Positions 17,507 to 25,835 are shown, counted from the first letter of the stretch. The stretch is DNA of 34,224 nt from Akkermansia muciniphila (GCA_945865375.1 CAMBEJ010000047.1:1-34224), one strand, 5' to 3'. Notes: a model not told the origin generated them from the sequence alone. Translations and numbers: made by a program.

Positions 17507-18166
17507 TCACCCAGACAAGTCGTCCTCATCGATTCCCGCTTCCCATTTGGGATAAATCTCAGGCTTGATCTCGTTGCGCCGGATCAATTCTTGCAGGTCG
17601 CGTATGATGGTGCGTCGGGCAACTTTGAACTGCCTGGCAAGGGCGGAAATGTTCGGCCGCTGATCGGAGTGCGCCAGCAACTTATGAATCTGGCTCTGCC
17701 TGAGCAGCCGGTCGGTGGACCGGCTCAAAAGATCCTCCACGTCCACCCGCCGCGACCGCTCCAATGCCTCAAACTGACGCACCACCTCCGTCTCCCCGCA
17801 CTCCTTCAAGGCCACCACAATGGTTTCTGTCAATTCCTTCAAATCCAAGGGCTTTATCAGGCAATAATGCGCGCGCCGCGGCCCTTGAAGCGCCTTCATC
17901 CGCTGTTGCACCTCCAGAGCGCCTGAAACGATGATCACCGGAACATGCGGCAGCAAGTCCTTGAAATCTGCCAGAAAGTCCAGCCCCAGCTCGCCATCCG
18001 CGAGGATGTGATCCAGGATGATCAGTTGCGGTGGATTTCGAGCAATCGATTGAAGCGCCTCGGTGCCGGTCAACACTCGCACCAGGTCGTAATCCGTCAG
18101 AGCTTCTTCGTAGATCTCGTACTGGAGATCGTCGTCTTCAATGATCATGATCCGGGGAGGTGGCAT
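17507..18166 (-). CDS. Response regulator: receiver domain plus C-terminal helix-turn-helix
   Basis: The product is 219 residues. The receiver domain has the full active site: acidic cluster E10-D11-D12 (MIIEDDD), phospho-acceptor D52 (LIILDHILADGELGLDF), switch S81 (VPVIIVSGA) and K105-P106 (LIKPLD). A linker of about 55 residues leads to a C-terminal helix-turn-helix (NISALARQFKVARRTIIRDLQELIRR, about 172-197) resembling the DeoR/HTH_11 type rather than the OmpR, NarL or NtrC output domains. The gene lies 74 bp downstream of ribE on the same strand, after AAGGGCC before the ATG, and may be transcribed from the rib run or alone. No histidine kinase is nearby. It is probably a DNA-binding regulator with unknown targets. 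Confidence 0.8.
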   Translation of the reverse strand: MPPPRIMIIEDDDLQYEIYEEALTDYDLVRVLTGTEALQSIARNPPQLIILDHILADGELGLDFLADFKDLLPHVPVIIVSGALEVQQRMKALQGPRRAHYCLIKPLDLKELTETIVVALKECGETEVVRQFEALERSRRVDVEDLLSRSTDRLLRQSQIHKLLAHSDQRPNISALARQFKVARRTIIRDLQELIRRNEIKPEIYPKWEAGIDEDDLSG

Positions 18167-18240
18167 GGCCCTTCAGATGATAAGTCGAACCGCCTCACAG
18201 ATCAAGCCCCAGAACTTCTGCCTGACCCGCCGATCCGATC

Positions 18241-18888
18241 TCAATTTCGGTTCTGCCGCGAGTTCTTTTTCCCGGCAGCCTGGCTTCTCCTGAGCAGCAG
18301 CAGTCGGTCGACGTACTTGCCCAACAAATCCGACTCCAGATTGACAAAGTCTCCTACCTTCCTCGTTTTTAACGCCGTCACTTCTAGGGTGTGCGGAATG
18401 ATCCAGACCCGAAATAGGGTCCTTCTGACTTCCGCCACCGTTAAACTGATGCCATCCAACGCTATGGAACCTTTGAAAACCAGGTGGCGTAGAATGTCCT
18501 GGGGAACCTTGACATCCAGCACATGATCGGCCCCGGAACGTTCGAAGCGGCGGATGAGCCCCATGCCATCCACATGGCCCGTCACGAAATGTCCACCGAA
18601 CCGGTCTCCCACCGCGAGCGCTCGTTCGAGGTTTACAAGACAGCCTTCCACGGAAAACCGCAGGTTGGTGCGCTTCCAGGTTTCTTCCAACAGATCGAAC
18701 GAAAGTTCCTTGGCTCCTCGGCGACCGCGCTGGGCCACCACCGTCAAACAACAGCCGTTGACAGCCACGCTGTCGCCGATTCGGACACCCTCGGCACAGC
18801 GCGCCGAACGCACCACAAGGCGGATCTTTTCCCCGCATTGATCAATGCGGAGCACGGTGCCGGTTTCCTCAACAATTCCAGTGAACAT
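18241..18888 (-). CDS. ribE: Riboflavin synthase, alpha subunit
   Basis: The product is 215 residues. It catalyses dismutation of two 6,7-dimethyl-8-ribityllumazine molecules to riboflavin. It starts with the near-invariant MFTGIVEETG and has two tandem lumazine-binding barrels: first half SVAVNGCCLTVV, second half FVTGHVDGMG and KGSIALDGISLTV. The last ~20 residues are basic (RRSQAAGKKNSRQNRN) and are a tail beyond the family core. The start overlaps the end of ribD by 20 bp and has a strong Shine-Dalgarno (GGAGGAA). Neither ribBA nor ribH, which supply the substrate, is in the window. Confidence 0.95.
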   Translation of the reverse strand: MFTGIVEETGTVLRIDQCGEKIRLVVRSARCAEGVRIGDSVAVNGCCLTVVAQRGRRGAKELSFDLLEETWKRTNLRFSVEGCLVNLERALAVGDRFGGHFVTGHVDGMGLIRRFERSGADHVLDVKVPQDILRHLVFKGSIALDGISLTVAEVRRTLFRVWIIPHTLEVTALKTRKVGDFVNLESDLLGKYVDRLLLLRRSQAAGKKNSRQNRN

Positions 18889-20044
18889 CAGATTCCTCCA
18901 CTCTAGCGGTTAAGTATAAATCATCGCCAACCCGTCTCCACCGAGCCGACGCCAGTTTCAACAGTTCCGCCGCGCGCGACGCGCCCCGTCCTCCGACGCC
19001 TGGCAGGGCCCGCTCGGATCCTAATACCTTGGGCGCATAAAAAAAGGCGACACGTTGGGCAAGCCCTCGTCCCAAAAATGAAGCCAGAACCTCCCCACCG
19101 CCCTCAACCAGGAGCTGCGTGATGCCCTCATCCCCCATTCGGTTCAGGAGGCATTTAAGATCAATCTTGCCCTCTATTTCGGGCAACTGCCAGACCCTCA
19201 CTATTTCGGAAAGCCGCCGCACGACTTCGCTCGAAGCATGAGCGCCCACCACCACCGTGGTTTGTGGAGCCAACGCCTCGTTGAGCACTTTCGATGAATG
19301 CGGAATCCGTCCCTGGGTATCAAGCACAAACCGCCGCAGTCGCGAACCTCGCACGGGCCTTCCAGACGTATCCCGGGAGGTCAGCCTCGGGTCATCCGCG
19401 ATGACCGTGTTCACGCCCACCAAAATCGCGTCGGCCCCCTGCCTCAAGCCCATCCCCACAAGTCGGGCGGCAAGGCCTGTGATCCATTTCGACTCCCCTG
19501 AAGCGGAGGCGATACGTCCATCCAAAGTCATCGCTGCCTTGACGATGACAAATGGCGTACGCCTGACAATCCAGTGGTTGAAAGATTCGTTGAGCGCATC
19601 CGAAACGGCGGCAAGCAACCCTGTCCGCACTTCAACGCCGGCTTCGCGGAGCATTTGAATCCCCCGGCCCGCATGCTTCGGATTGGGATCGGTGGTGGCC
19701 GCCACAACTTGACGAATACCCGCATCAAGGATCGCGCGGGTGCATGGGGGAGTCCGCCCTTCGGTGCAGCAGGGCTCGAGGCTGACAAAAAGAATCGATC
19801 CGGCTGTGCGGAACCCCCGCAGGCGGGCCTGCGAAATAGCCTCAACCTCCGCGTGGGCTGCACCGGCCTTTCGGTGCCAGCCTTCGCCAATCACCCTGCC
19901 GTTCAGGACGAGAACAGCGCCCACCATCGGGTTTGGAGACGTGCGCCCATACCCACGCTTGGCCAGCGCGAACGCCCGCCGCATCATGTCCTCGGACTCG
20001 GACCGACTCAGATCGATCACCACGCCAGGTGCCTCGCTTTTCAA
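18869..20044 (-). CDS. ribD: Bifunctional riboflavin biosynthesis protein RibD (deaminase/reductase)
   Basis: The product is 391 residues. The N-terminal half is a zinc deaminase: TSPNPMVGAVLV, H64 in AHAEVEAI and the two cysteines of PCCTEGRTPPC (C92 and C101) bind zinc. The C-terminal half is the NADPH-dependent reductase: KAAMTLDGRIAS, GADAILVGVNTVIADDPRLT, QLLVEGGGEVLASFL. Together they convert 2,5-diamino-6-ribosylamino-pyrimidinone phosphate to the ribitylamino-uracil phosphate. The start TTG (20042-20044) overlaps the ftsY TGA as TTGA, the usual form of translational coupling. A GTG at 20023 or ATG at 19987 are alternatives, because the conserved region begins near MMRRAFALAKRGYG. Confidence 0.93.
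   Translation of the reverse strand: MKSEAPGVVIDLSRSESEDMMRRAFALAKRGYGRTSPNPMVGAVLVLNGRVIGEGWHRKAGAAHAEVEAISQARLRGFRTAGSILFVSLEPCCTEGRTPPCTRAILDAGIRQVVAATTDPNPKHAGRGIQMLREAGVEVRTGLLAAVSDALNESFNHWIVRRTPFVIVKAAMTLDGRIASASGESKWITGLAARLVGMGLRQGADAILVGVNTVIADDPRLTSRDTSGRPVRGSRLRRFVLDTQGRIPHSSKVLNEALAPQTTVVVGAHASSEVVRRLSEIVRVWQLPEIEGKIDLKCLLNRMGDEGITQLLVEGGGEVLASFLGRGLAQRVAFFYAPKVLGSERALPGVGGRGASRAAELLKLASARWRRVGDDLYLTARVEESDVHWNC
18893..18899 (-). promoter_or_regulatory. Strong Shine-Dalgarno of ribE inside ribD
   Basis: On the minus strand GGAGGAA precedes the ribE ATG (18888) with a 4-5 nt gap. It lies within the last codons of ribD and gives ribE its own efficient initiation site. Most neighbouring genes in this run have weaker signals. 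Confidence 0.7.
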
Positions 20045-20955
20045 GACTCCGGAAAAATGGCCGCCGCAAATTGTTTGGGATCGAAGGCCTGTAAATCATC
20101 CGGTTGCTCTCCCAGGCCCAAGAACTTAACGGGGAGACCCAGCTCATTTTGGATGGCGACGACCATGCCCCCTTTGCTCGTGCCATCGAGTTTGGTGATG
20201 ACAAGCCCGGTCAGTTGAACCGCTTTGTGGAATTCCCGGGCTTGGTTCAAAGCATTCATGCCTGTGGAGGCGTCCAAGACCAACAAGACCTCGTGGGGTG
20301 CCCCGGGCAGAACCTTGTTGATAACACGATGAACCTTTTGCAATTCTTTCATCAAATTGCTCTTGGTATGCAATCTCCCGGCAGTGTCGACGAAAAGGTA
20401 ATCCACCTTGCGCGCGAGAGCCGCAGAAACCGCATCGTGGGCCACCGAAGCAGGGTCCGCCCCATACGCCCCCGAAATGACGGGCACTTGCAGTCGCTGC
20501 CCCCACAAATTAATCTGCTCCACTGCCGCCGCCCTGAACGTGTCACACGCGGCAATCATCGGTATCTGCCCGTTTCCTTTCGAAAAATGGGCCATCTTGG
20601 CGCATGTAGTGGTCTTCCCTGTGCCGTTAACACCTACGATCGACACGACGGTCACTCCACCCTCGATTTTCGTTAAGGGTGAAGAACCGGCAGCCATCGC
20701 CAGCTCGACCTCCCGGCGTGCCACCTCAAGTATATCCACTCCCGCACGACCCTGGATTTCGTAGGCTCCTTTGACGACCCCTAAAATCTGGAGGGTCATC
20801 TTCATCCCAAAGTCAGCCCCGAGGAGGGCCGCCTCCAGCTCCTCCATGCTCGTGGCGGTGAGCTTCGGTGAACCCGACACGATCCGCTTGATTTCATGAA
20901 CCAGCTTGGCTTGTGTTTTCTTAAGACCTTCTTTGAACTTCTGAAATAAACCCAT
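20041..20955 (-). CDS. ftsY: Signal recognition particle receptor FtsY
   Basis: The product is 304 residues. It is the GTPase that docks SRP-ribosome complexes at the membrane for co-translational insertion. It contains the N-domain helices and the full G-domain set: GVNGTGKTTT (108-117), DTFRAAAVEQ (138-147), VDTAGRLHTK, TKLDGTSKGG (254-263) and GLGEQPDDL. The C-terminal FDPKQFAAAIF is the family ending. It is short: the acidic A domain of E. coli FtsY is absent and the protein begins at the amphipathic MGLFQKFKEGLKKT helix, which probably serves for membrane binding. It lies 45 bp downstream of the PHP gene and overlaps ribD by 4 bp. Confidence 0.95.
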   Translation of the reverse strand: MGLFQKFKEGLKKTQAKLVHEIKRIVSGSPKLTATSMEELEAALLGADFGMKMTLQILGVVKGAYEIQGRAGVDILEVARREVELAMAAGSSPLTKIEGGVTVVSIVGVNGTGKTTTCAKMAHFSKGNGQIPMIAACDTFRAAAVEQINLWGQRLQVPVISGAYGADPASVAHDAVSAALARKVDYLFVDTAGRLHTKSNLMKELQKVHRVINKVLPGAPHEVLLVLDASTGMNALNQAREFHKAVQLTGLVITKLDGTSKGGMVVAIQNELGLPVKFLGLGEQPDDLQAFDPKQFAAAIFPES

Positions 20956-21000
20956 GCTCGATGATCCTCTCTTCTTCGCGACGCCATGCCGACGGCGCTC

Positions 21001-21849
21001 TCATTCAACACCGGACCCAGCCCACTGCGCTCGCCGCCGACTCAATCGTTCCTTCAGTTTTTCCACCAAATTGTAGGGCACCTTTACCGTGCCAATCAGA
21101 GGTTTTCCTTTGCTCATCCCATGACAATCAGAGCCGCCGGTCACCGCCAGATCAAAGCGATCCGCCATCGTCAAATACCGCTCTGAAGCGGAGGTTGAAT
21201 GCCGGGTGTGAAAACATTCAATCCCGTCCAGGCCACCAGCCACCAGCACATCGATGATCTCATCCGTCCGGTTGAGACCCGGATGCGCCATCACGGCAAG
21301 CCCTCCCGCCTCGTGAACCAATTGAATCGCGTCAACCGCTGAAACCCGCGCCTTGGGCACCCAGGCCGGACGGTTCTTTTTCAAAAATCGTTCGAATGCC
21401 TCATCCAAAGTGTGGCAAAATCCCTCTTGAATCAGGGCGCGCGCCAAATGCGGACGTCCGGGCGATTGGCAATTCGCCAGATCCAAGACCGTCTCGATCC
21501 GCAACGGAATCCCGAGCTTGTTCAGGCGCTCGACCATTTCCCGGATTCGATCCTGTCTAACCCCTTGGTAACGTGCTGTTTCAGAAAGTAATCTGACGTG
21601 ATTTGTGTCGATGAAGTAAGCCAGTAGATGGAGTTCAATTCCGTCCACCTCAGCCGTCAACTCGGCCCCAGGGACAAACTCAACACCCGCACCCGCCGCA
21701 GCCGCCGCCAGCCGCGCGCATCCCTCAACAGTATCATGATCCGTCAAGGCCATCGCTGACAGACCGACCCGTTTGGCATGCATCACCAACTCCTCTGGCG
21801 TGTAAGTTCCGTCAGAGAAATTAGTATGAAGATGGAGGTCCGCAACCAT
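21001..21849 (-). CDS. PHP-domain phosphoesterase (TrpH/YciV-like, probable nucleotide phosphatase)
   Basis: The product is 282 residues. It carries the PHP metal site in order: H6-x-H8 (ADLHLHTNFSDG), D37-H38-D39 (ALTDHDTVEG), E63 (PGAELTAE), H74, H134 (GRPHLAR), H189 (VMAHPG) and the D241-x-H243 pair (GGSDCHG). This arrangement and length match the YciV/TrpH (RnmAM/RNase AM) group, which hydrolyses 3',5'-nucleoside bisphosphates and trims short RNA 5' ends. It differs from polymerase-associated or HisK PHP proteins, which have other contexts. It lies 42 bp after nusB and 45 bp before ftsY, probably in one transcript. Confidence 0.88.
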   Translation of the reverse strand: MVADLHLHTNFSDGTYTPEELVMHAKRVGLSAMALTDHDTVEGCARLAAAAAGAGVEFVPGAELTAEVDGIELHLLAYFIDTNHVRLLSETARYQGVRQDRIREMVERLNKLGIPLRIETVLDLANCQSPGRPHLARALIQEGFCHTLDEAFERFLKKNRPAWVPKARVSAVDAIQLVHEAGGLAVMAHPGLNRTDEIIDVLVAGGLDGIECFHTRHSTSASERYLTMADRFDLAVTGGSDCHGMSKGKPLIGTVKVPYNLVEKLKERLSRRRAQWAGSGVE

Positions 21850-21891
21850 GCTTTCGTTCCACAGAATATCGCCACCATGAATCCGCGCTCC

Positions 21892-22392
21892 CTACTGTGA
21901 CTCGCGGGCAGGCCGGAGCAAATCCCCCTTGTATCTGTCCAGGATCCCGTTGACAAACTTTCCGCTGTCCTCAGTCGAAAACTTTTTTGCGATGTCCACA
22001 GCCTCGTTGATGCTCACCACAGGGGGAATATCATCCCGGCACCTCATCTCATAGATGGCCAAGCGCAACACATTTCGATCCACCACAGCCATTCGCCGCA
22101 AATCCCAGTTCAATGCGTATTTTTTGATTTCCCCGTCCAAGGCCACCAAATTCGACAGCGTCCCTCGGATCAATGGGTCGGCAAATGCCTGAACCGCAGC
22201 TTCCTCGACCGAAGGAGGCGGAACCTCAGACTTTTCCCCCCAATTGGCGATGGTTCGCTCCTCCGCCTGCGCCGCCACACGATGGGACTCCCAGAACTGA
22301 GCCAACTCGGCGTCAAGGTCTTCCACCGGATTCAGATCATGCTGAAACAAAAACTGCACGGCGCGCTCCCGCGCAAATCGTCTCAATCCCAT
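21892..22392 (-). CDS. nusB: Transcription antitermination factor NusB
   Basis: The product is 166 residues. It is an all-helical RNA-binding protein that with NusE (S10) recognises boxA in rRNA operons. Motifs are RRFARERAVQFLFQHDLNP at the N-terminus, RRMAVVDRNVLRLAIYEM and PPVVSINEAVDIAKKFSTEDSGKFVNGILD. It has an insertion of ~20 residues in the first half (EERTIANWGEKSEVPPPSVEEAA) relative to short homologues. It is the first gene of a six-gene minus-strand run leading into ftsY and rib genes; nusB next to rib genes is a widespread arrangement. No clear Shine-Dalgarno is seen ahead of the ATG. Its leader contains a run of nine C residues on the plus strand (22440-22448). Confidence 0.95.
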   Translation of the reverse strand: MGLRRFARERAVQFLFQHDLNPVEDLDAELAQFWESHRVAAQAEERTIANWGEKSEVPPPSVEEAAVQAFADPLIRGTLSNLVALDGEIKKYALNWDLRRMAVVDRNVLRLAIYEMRCRDDIPPVVSINEAVDIAKKFSTEDSGKFVNGILDRYKGDLLRPARESQ

Positions 22393-22439
22393 GAAAGCAG
22401 CTTGACGCAGAGCGCCATCAACCGCAAACGAAATTCTTA

Positions 22440-22448
22440 CCCCCCCCC
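22440..22448. repeat. C9/G9 homopolymer in the nusB upstream region
   Basis: Nine consecutive C on the plus strand lie about 48 bp upstream of the nusB start, in the 202-bp gap between the divergent nusB and Tat-isomerase genes. A tract of this length can slip in replication, and in a promoter it could alter spacing. Confidence 0.6.
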
Positions 22449-22594
22449 TTCGTTCCCCAAAAACTAATACCTGCGAATAAGTGCTTGTTTTTTCACCGCC
22501 AAGAAAGCGACACTCTAAATGTCCTCTGGCCCGCCTCGTTTTTGCCGGAGCTCGGTGCCAGGACGATCAATTTTTGAGATTCTAAATCCCCGTT

Positions 22595-23722
22595 ATGCTT
22601 TCCTCAACTCCTCACAACCTCGCACCCCTGGCTGGCGAGGTCAATCGCCGCCGCTTCGTCAAGACTGTCGCCATGGCGGCCGCAGGTGCCGCGCTCACGT
22701 CGGCTCACGCCGCCGTAGAAAAAACACGTGGAAGAAACATCAAGCTAGGCATCGATAACTTCGCCGTCCGCGCCATGGGCTGGAAAGCGCCGCAGTTGAT
22801 CGACTATTCCGCCTCCCTGAAATTGGATTCACTGTTTCTCTCTGATCTCGACGCCCTTGAGCAGTTTGAGGAAGCCTACCTCAAGAATCTGCGCGCCACG
22901 GCGTCGGATAAGGGACTTCAAATCCACCTCGGCACCTGGAGCATTTGTCCCACATCCGTTTCCTTCAAAACCAAGTGGGGTACGGCAGATGAACATTTGT
23001 CGCTAGGAATCCGCTGCGCCAAGGCTCTGGGATCGCCAGTCCTACGGGTGACCCTGGGAAACGGCGAAGACCGAAACACGCCTGGGGGCATCCAAGCCCG
23101 TATCGCAGACACCGCCAAAGTGTTGAAAGCTCACCGGTCCGAAGCCATGGATGCCCAGGTCAAGGTGGCCATCGAAAACCATGCCGGCGACATGCAAGCG
23201 TGGGAAGTGGTGACGCTCATCGAACAGGCTGGAAAAGACTTCGTGGGGGCGAACCTGGATTCTGGCAACGCTTTGTGGACCCTTGAGGAACCCGTTTCAA
23301 GCCTGGAAATTCTTGGTCCTTACGCCGTCACCACGAGCCTGCGTGACTCCGCAGTGTGGGAATCCGAGAATGGGGCAACGGTGCAGTGGACGGCCATGGG
23401 CGATGGAACGACCGACCTCAAAACATACTTCGAACGTTTCGAAGTCCTCTGCAAAGGGGTGCCTGTCCACATCGAAACCATCTCCGGGTTCAACCGTGAA
23501 ATTCCCTATCTAAAACCTGGTTTTTGGAAGGCATGGCCCCAGGCAAAAGCTTCCGATCTCGCGAAATTCGTGGCGCTCGCGAAGCAGGGAAAACCTCGTG
23601 ATACTTGGAAGGCTCCAGAGGGTATCGACCGCAAAAAGGCGGATCAAGAATATCAAAAAGCCGAGGTCGAACGCAGTATTCGGTTTTGCAAAGAAAAGCT
23701 CAGGCTCGGACTCAAAGCCTGA
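22595..23722 (+). CDS. Tat-exported sugar phosphate isomerase/epimerase-like TIM barrel protein
   Basis: The product is 375 residues. The N-terminus is a twin-arginine leader (NRRRFVKTVAMAAAGAALTSAHA), so a folded, perhaps metal-loaded protein is expected in the periplasm. The body follows the AP-endonuclease-2/xylose-isomerase-like TIM barrel (IKLGIDNFAVRAMGW, CAKALGSPVLRVTLG, VKVAIENHAGDMQAWEV, FVGANLDSGNALW, VPVHIETISGFN), with Glu, His and Asp residues placed as metal ligands. Such proteins are abundant in planctomycetes and verrucomicrobia that degrade polysaccharides, and most have no known substrate. Its stop is 8 bp from the stop of the convergent isomerase. The fold is confident; the substrate is not assignable. 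Confidence 0.85.
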   Translation: MLSSTPHNLAPLAGEVNRRRFVKTVAMAAAGAALTSAHAAVEKTRGRNIKLGIDNFAVRAMGWKAPQLIDYSASLKLDSLFLSDLDALEQFEEAYLKNLRATASDKGLQIHLGTWSICPTSVSFKTKWGTADEHLSLGIRCAKALGSPVLRVTLGNGEDRNTPGGIQARIADTAKVLKAHRSEAMDAQVKVAIENHAGDMQAWEVVTLIEQAGKDFVGANLDSGNALWTLEEPVSSLEILGPYAVTTSLRDSAVWESENGATVQWTAMGDGTTDLKTYFERFEVLCKGVPVHIETISGFNREIPYLKPGFWKAWPQAKASDLAKFVALAKQGKPRDTWKAPEGIDRKKADQEYQKAEVERSIRFCKEKLRLGLKA

Positions 23723-23730
23723 ACCGGATC

Positions 23731-24624
23731 TCACACATCGCAGATCCGCACGCCTTGCTTCAGTGAGGCCAGCACATCCGGCTTTTTGGGAACAAACTCC
23801 TGAGCCACGAAGCCTTTGAACCCGGTGTCCAAAATGGCCTTCATGACGGCGGGATAATAGATCTCCTGGGAATCATCGATTTCCGCCCGCCCAGGCACCC
23901 CGCCCGTATGATAATGGGCTATGTAAGGATGATACTTCTTGATCGTGGCAATCATGTCTCCCTCCATGATCTGCATGTGATAGATGTCGTAGAGGAGTTT
24001 GAAGCGTTCGGATCCCACGCGCTTGCACAGCTCAGCGCCCCAGGCCGTGTGGTCGCATTGGTAATCTTTATGGTTCACTTTGCTGTTGAGCAGTTCCATC
24101 ACCACAGTGACATTGTGCTTCTCAGCAAGTGGCATCAATCGCTTCAGTCCAATGGAGCAATTCTCGACCCCTTTCTCATCGTCAAGGCCCGCGCGATTTC
24201 CGGAAAAACAGATGATCTTGTCCAAACCCGCATCCGCCACTCTGGGGATCAAATTCGAATAGCTCTCAACCAAACCGTCATGATGCTCGAACCTGTTCCA
24301 GCCTCTTTCGATCCCGTAGCCTGCCCCATTCGGCATCGCGCACGTGAGATCGTACTTTCTCAGGATCGGCCAGTCTTCCGGCCCCAGAAGCTCGATTGAG
24401 GAGAGCCCGATCCCCTTCGCCGCCTTGCACAGGTCTTCTAAAGGAATTTTCCCATAACACCATTTGCAAACGGAATGGTTGACCCGCCCCTTCATGCCTT
24501 CGGCACTCGCCGCTTCGGCCCGACCGAGGCGATCGGATAAACCGGCGGCGACCGACACCACGGCTGCGGCGCTGGCCGTGGAAACAGACGCGATCGCCGA
24601 ACGGCGTGAAACGCTTTCGTTCAT
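23731..24624 (-). CDS. Tat-leader hydroxypyruvate isomerase-like TIM barrel protein
   Basis: The product is 297 residues from the ATG at 24624; a longer frame starts at a GTG (24675) but that would place residues before the leader. The leader is twin-arginine type (SVSRRSAIASVSTASAAAVVSVAAG). The barrel resembles the hydroxypyruvate isomerase (Hyi) group: VNHSVCKWCYGKIPLEDLC, SIELLGPEDWPILRKY, TVVMELLNSKVNHKDYQCDH, FKLLYDIYHMQIMEGDMIATIKKY, HYHTGGVPGRAEIDDSQEIYY, GFVAQEFVP. Hyi interconverts hydroxypyruvate and tartronate semialdehyde, but exported members probably act on another small sugar acid. A poly-T stretch instead of a Shine-Dalgarno precedes the start. It lies 104 bp downstream of mtnA and may share its transcript. 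Confidence 0.85.
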   Translation of the reverse strand: MNESVSRRSAIASVSTASAAAVVSVAAGLSDRLGRAEAASAEGMKGRVNHSVCKWCYGKIPLEDLCKAAKGIGLSSIELLGPEDWPILRKYDLTCAMPNGAGYGIERGWNRFEHHDGLVESYSNLIPRVADAGLDKIICFSGNRAGLDDEKGVENCSIGLKRLMPLAEKHNVTVVMELLNSKVNHKDYQCDHTAWGAELCKRVGSERFKLLYDIYHMQIMEGDMIATIKKYHPYIAHYHTGGVPGRAEIDDSQEIYYPAVMKAILDTGFKGFVAQEFVPKKPDVLASLKQGVRICDV

Positions 24625-24728
24625 AAAAAAATGATTGTTTGAATCGGGAGTGATAGGTGAACAGTAAACTCCCACGAGCCGCCGGAGTCAAATCGGAAGA
24701 AAAGGAGTGTCGGAAGAAAAGGAGCAAC

Positions 24729-25826
24729 TCAACCCTTTAGCACGCTCCGATTTTTCCAAAGTTCCCGAGGCTTGAAGATGCCGCGAGGGGTGATGATTCC
24801 TGTGATTAAATCTGGAGGAGTCACATCAAAACCGGGATTGCGGGCTCCGCTCGTGGGATTGGCTATTCGAACGTAAGCACGCCTTCCTTTGGAATCCACA
24901 CCCCAAGCGCCGCAAACCTCCTCCTCCGAACGTTCTTCGATCGGGATGTCCCAGCCCCGGCGCGTTTCCCAATCGATGGTGGACATGGGAATCGCCACGT
25001 AGAAAGGGATCCCATGTCTCCTGGCTAGAATGGCCTTGGTGTAAGTGCCAATTTTGTTCGCTACCTCGCCCGTGCGCCCCAAGACACGATCGCTGCCCAC
25101 GATCACTAAATCGATCTCGCGACGCCACATCAGAAAACCGGCGGCGTTGTCGACGATGATCTGGTGCGAGATGCCTTCCTGGGCCAATTCCCATGCGGTC
25201 AAACCAGCGCCCTGGCAGCGGGGTCGTGTCTCGTCGCAGAACACATGAAAAGGAACCCCGCGCGCATGCGCATCGTAGAGAGGAGCCGTCGCGGTGCCAA
25301 TATCGACAAACGCCAGCCATCCCGCATTGCAATGTGTTAACACGCGGATGCCGGGCGAGATGAGGGGGGCACCCTGCTCCCCAATTCCGCGGCAGTGCCT
25401 CACATCGTTCAAAGCGAACTCTTCGGCGGCGGAGAGGGCAAGGGCCTTTTTTTCTTCCACGCTCTCTCCCACAAGCATCGCGGCCAGGACGTCATTCATG
25501 GCATTGACGGGATCCACCGCCGTGGGACGCGCCTCCTTGAGGGTCTGATAAACCACCAGGCAATGCGCGGCAAACCGCTCGAGATTGGCGCCCCGAAAGG
25601 CTCCGGCACCCTGTGCGAGACCGTATGCGGCCGTCGCGCCGATCGCACCGGCGCCACGCACAACCATGTCTTGGATGGCCCGCGCTGTGGCTCGATAGTC
25701 TAGCGTCGACACCAACTTAAACTGATGAGGAAGAAGCCGCTGCTCAATCAACACCACCTCGTTCCGAGACGCCTCAAAAGACACGGTTTTAAAATGCTCC
25801 GAACGCCCCTTGTAACACACTCTCAT
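24729..25826 (-). CDS. mtnA: S-methyl-5-thioribose-1-phosphate isomerase
   Basis: The product is 365 residues. It isomerises 5-methylthioribose-1-phosphate to 5-methylthioribulose-1-phosphate in methionine salvage. Key motifs are RGAGAIGATAAYG (57-69), catalytic C166 in VLTHCNAGW, DETRPRCQGAGLTAWEL, catalytic D246 in IVGSDRV and NKIGTYTKA (257-265). The C-terminal block IPIEERSEEEV and NPGFDVTPPDLITGIITPRGI is typical. Related eIF2B-like and ribose-1,5-bisphosphate isomerases lack part of this set, so MtnA is favoured. It starts 10 bp after the stop of the upstream TPR gene and has no strong Shine-Dalgarno. No other mtn genes are in the window. Confidence 0.92.
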   Translation of the reverse strand: MRVCYKGRSEHFKTVSFEASRNEVVLIEQRLLPHQFKLVSTLDYRATARAIQDMVVRGAGAIGATAAYGLAQGAGAFRGANLERFAAHCLVVYQTLKEARPTAVDPVNAMNDVLAAMLVGESVEEKKALALSAAEEFALNDVRHCRGIGEQGAPLISPGIRVLTHCNAGWLAFVDIGTATAPLYDAHARGVPFHVFCDETRPRCQGAGLTAWELAQEGISHQIIVDNAAGFLMWRREIDLVIVGSDRVLGRTGEVANKIGTYTKAILARRHGIPFYVAIPMSTIDWETRRGWDIPIEERSEEEVCGAWGVDSKGRRAYVRIANPTSGARNPGFDVTPPDLITGIITPRGIFKPRELWKNRSVLKG

Positions 25827-25835
25827 GGAGAATGG

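Noticed and set aside
22393..22594. FMN riboswitch upstream of the nusB/rib run
   Set aside because: No conserved RFN helices or loop sequences could be recognised in the 202-bp gap.
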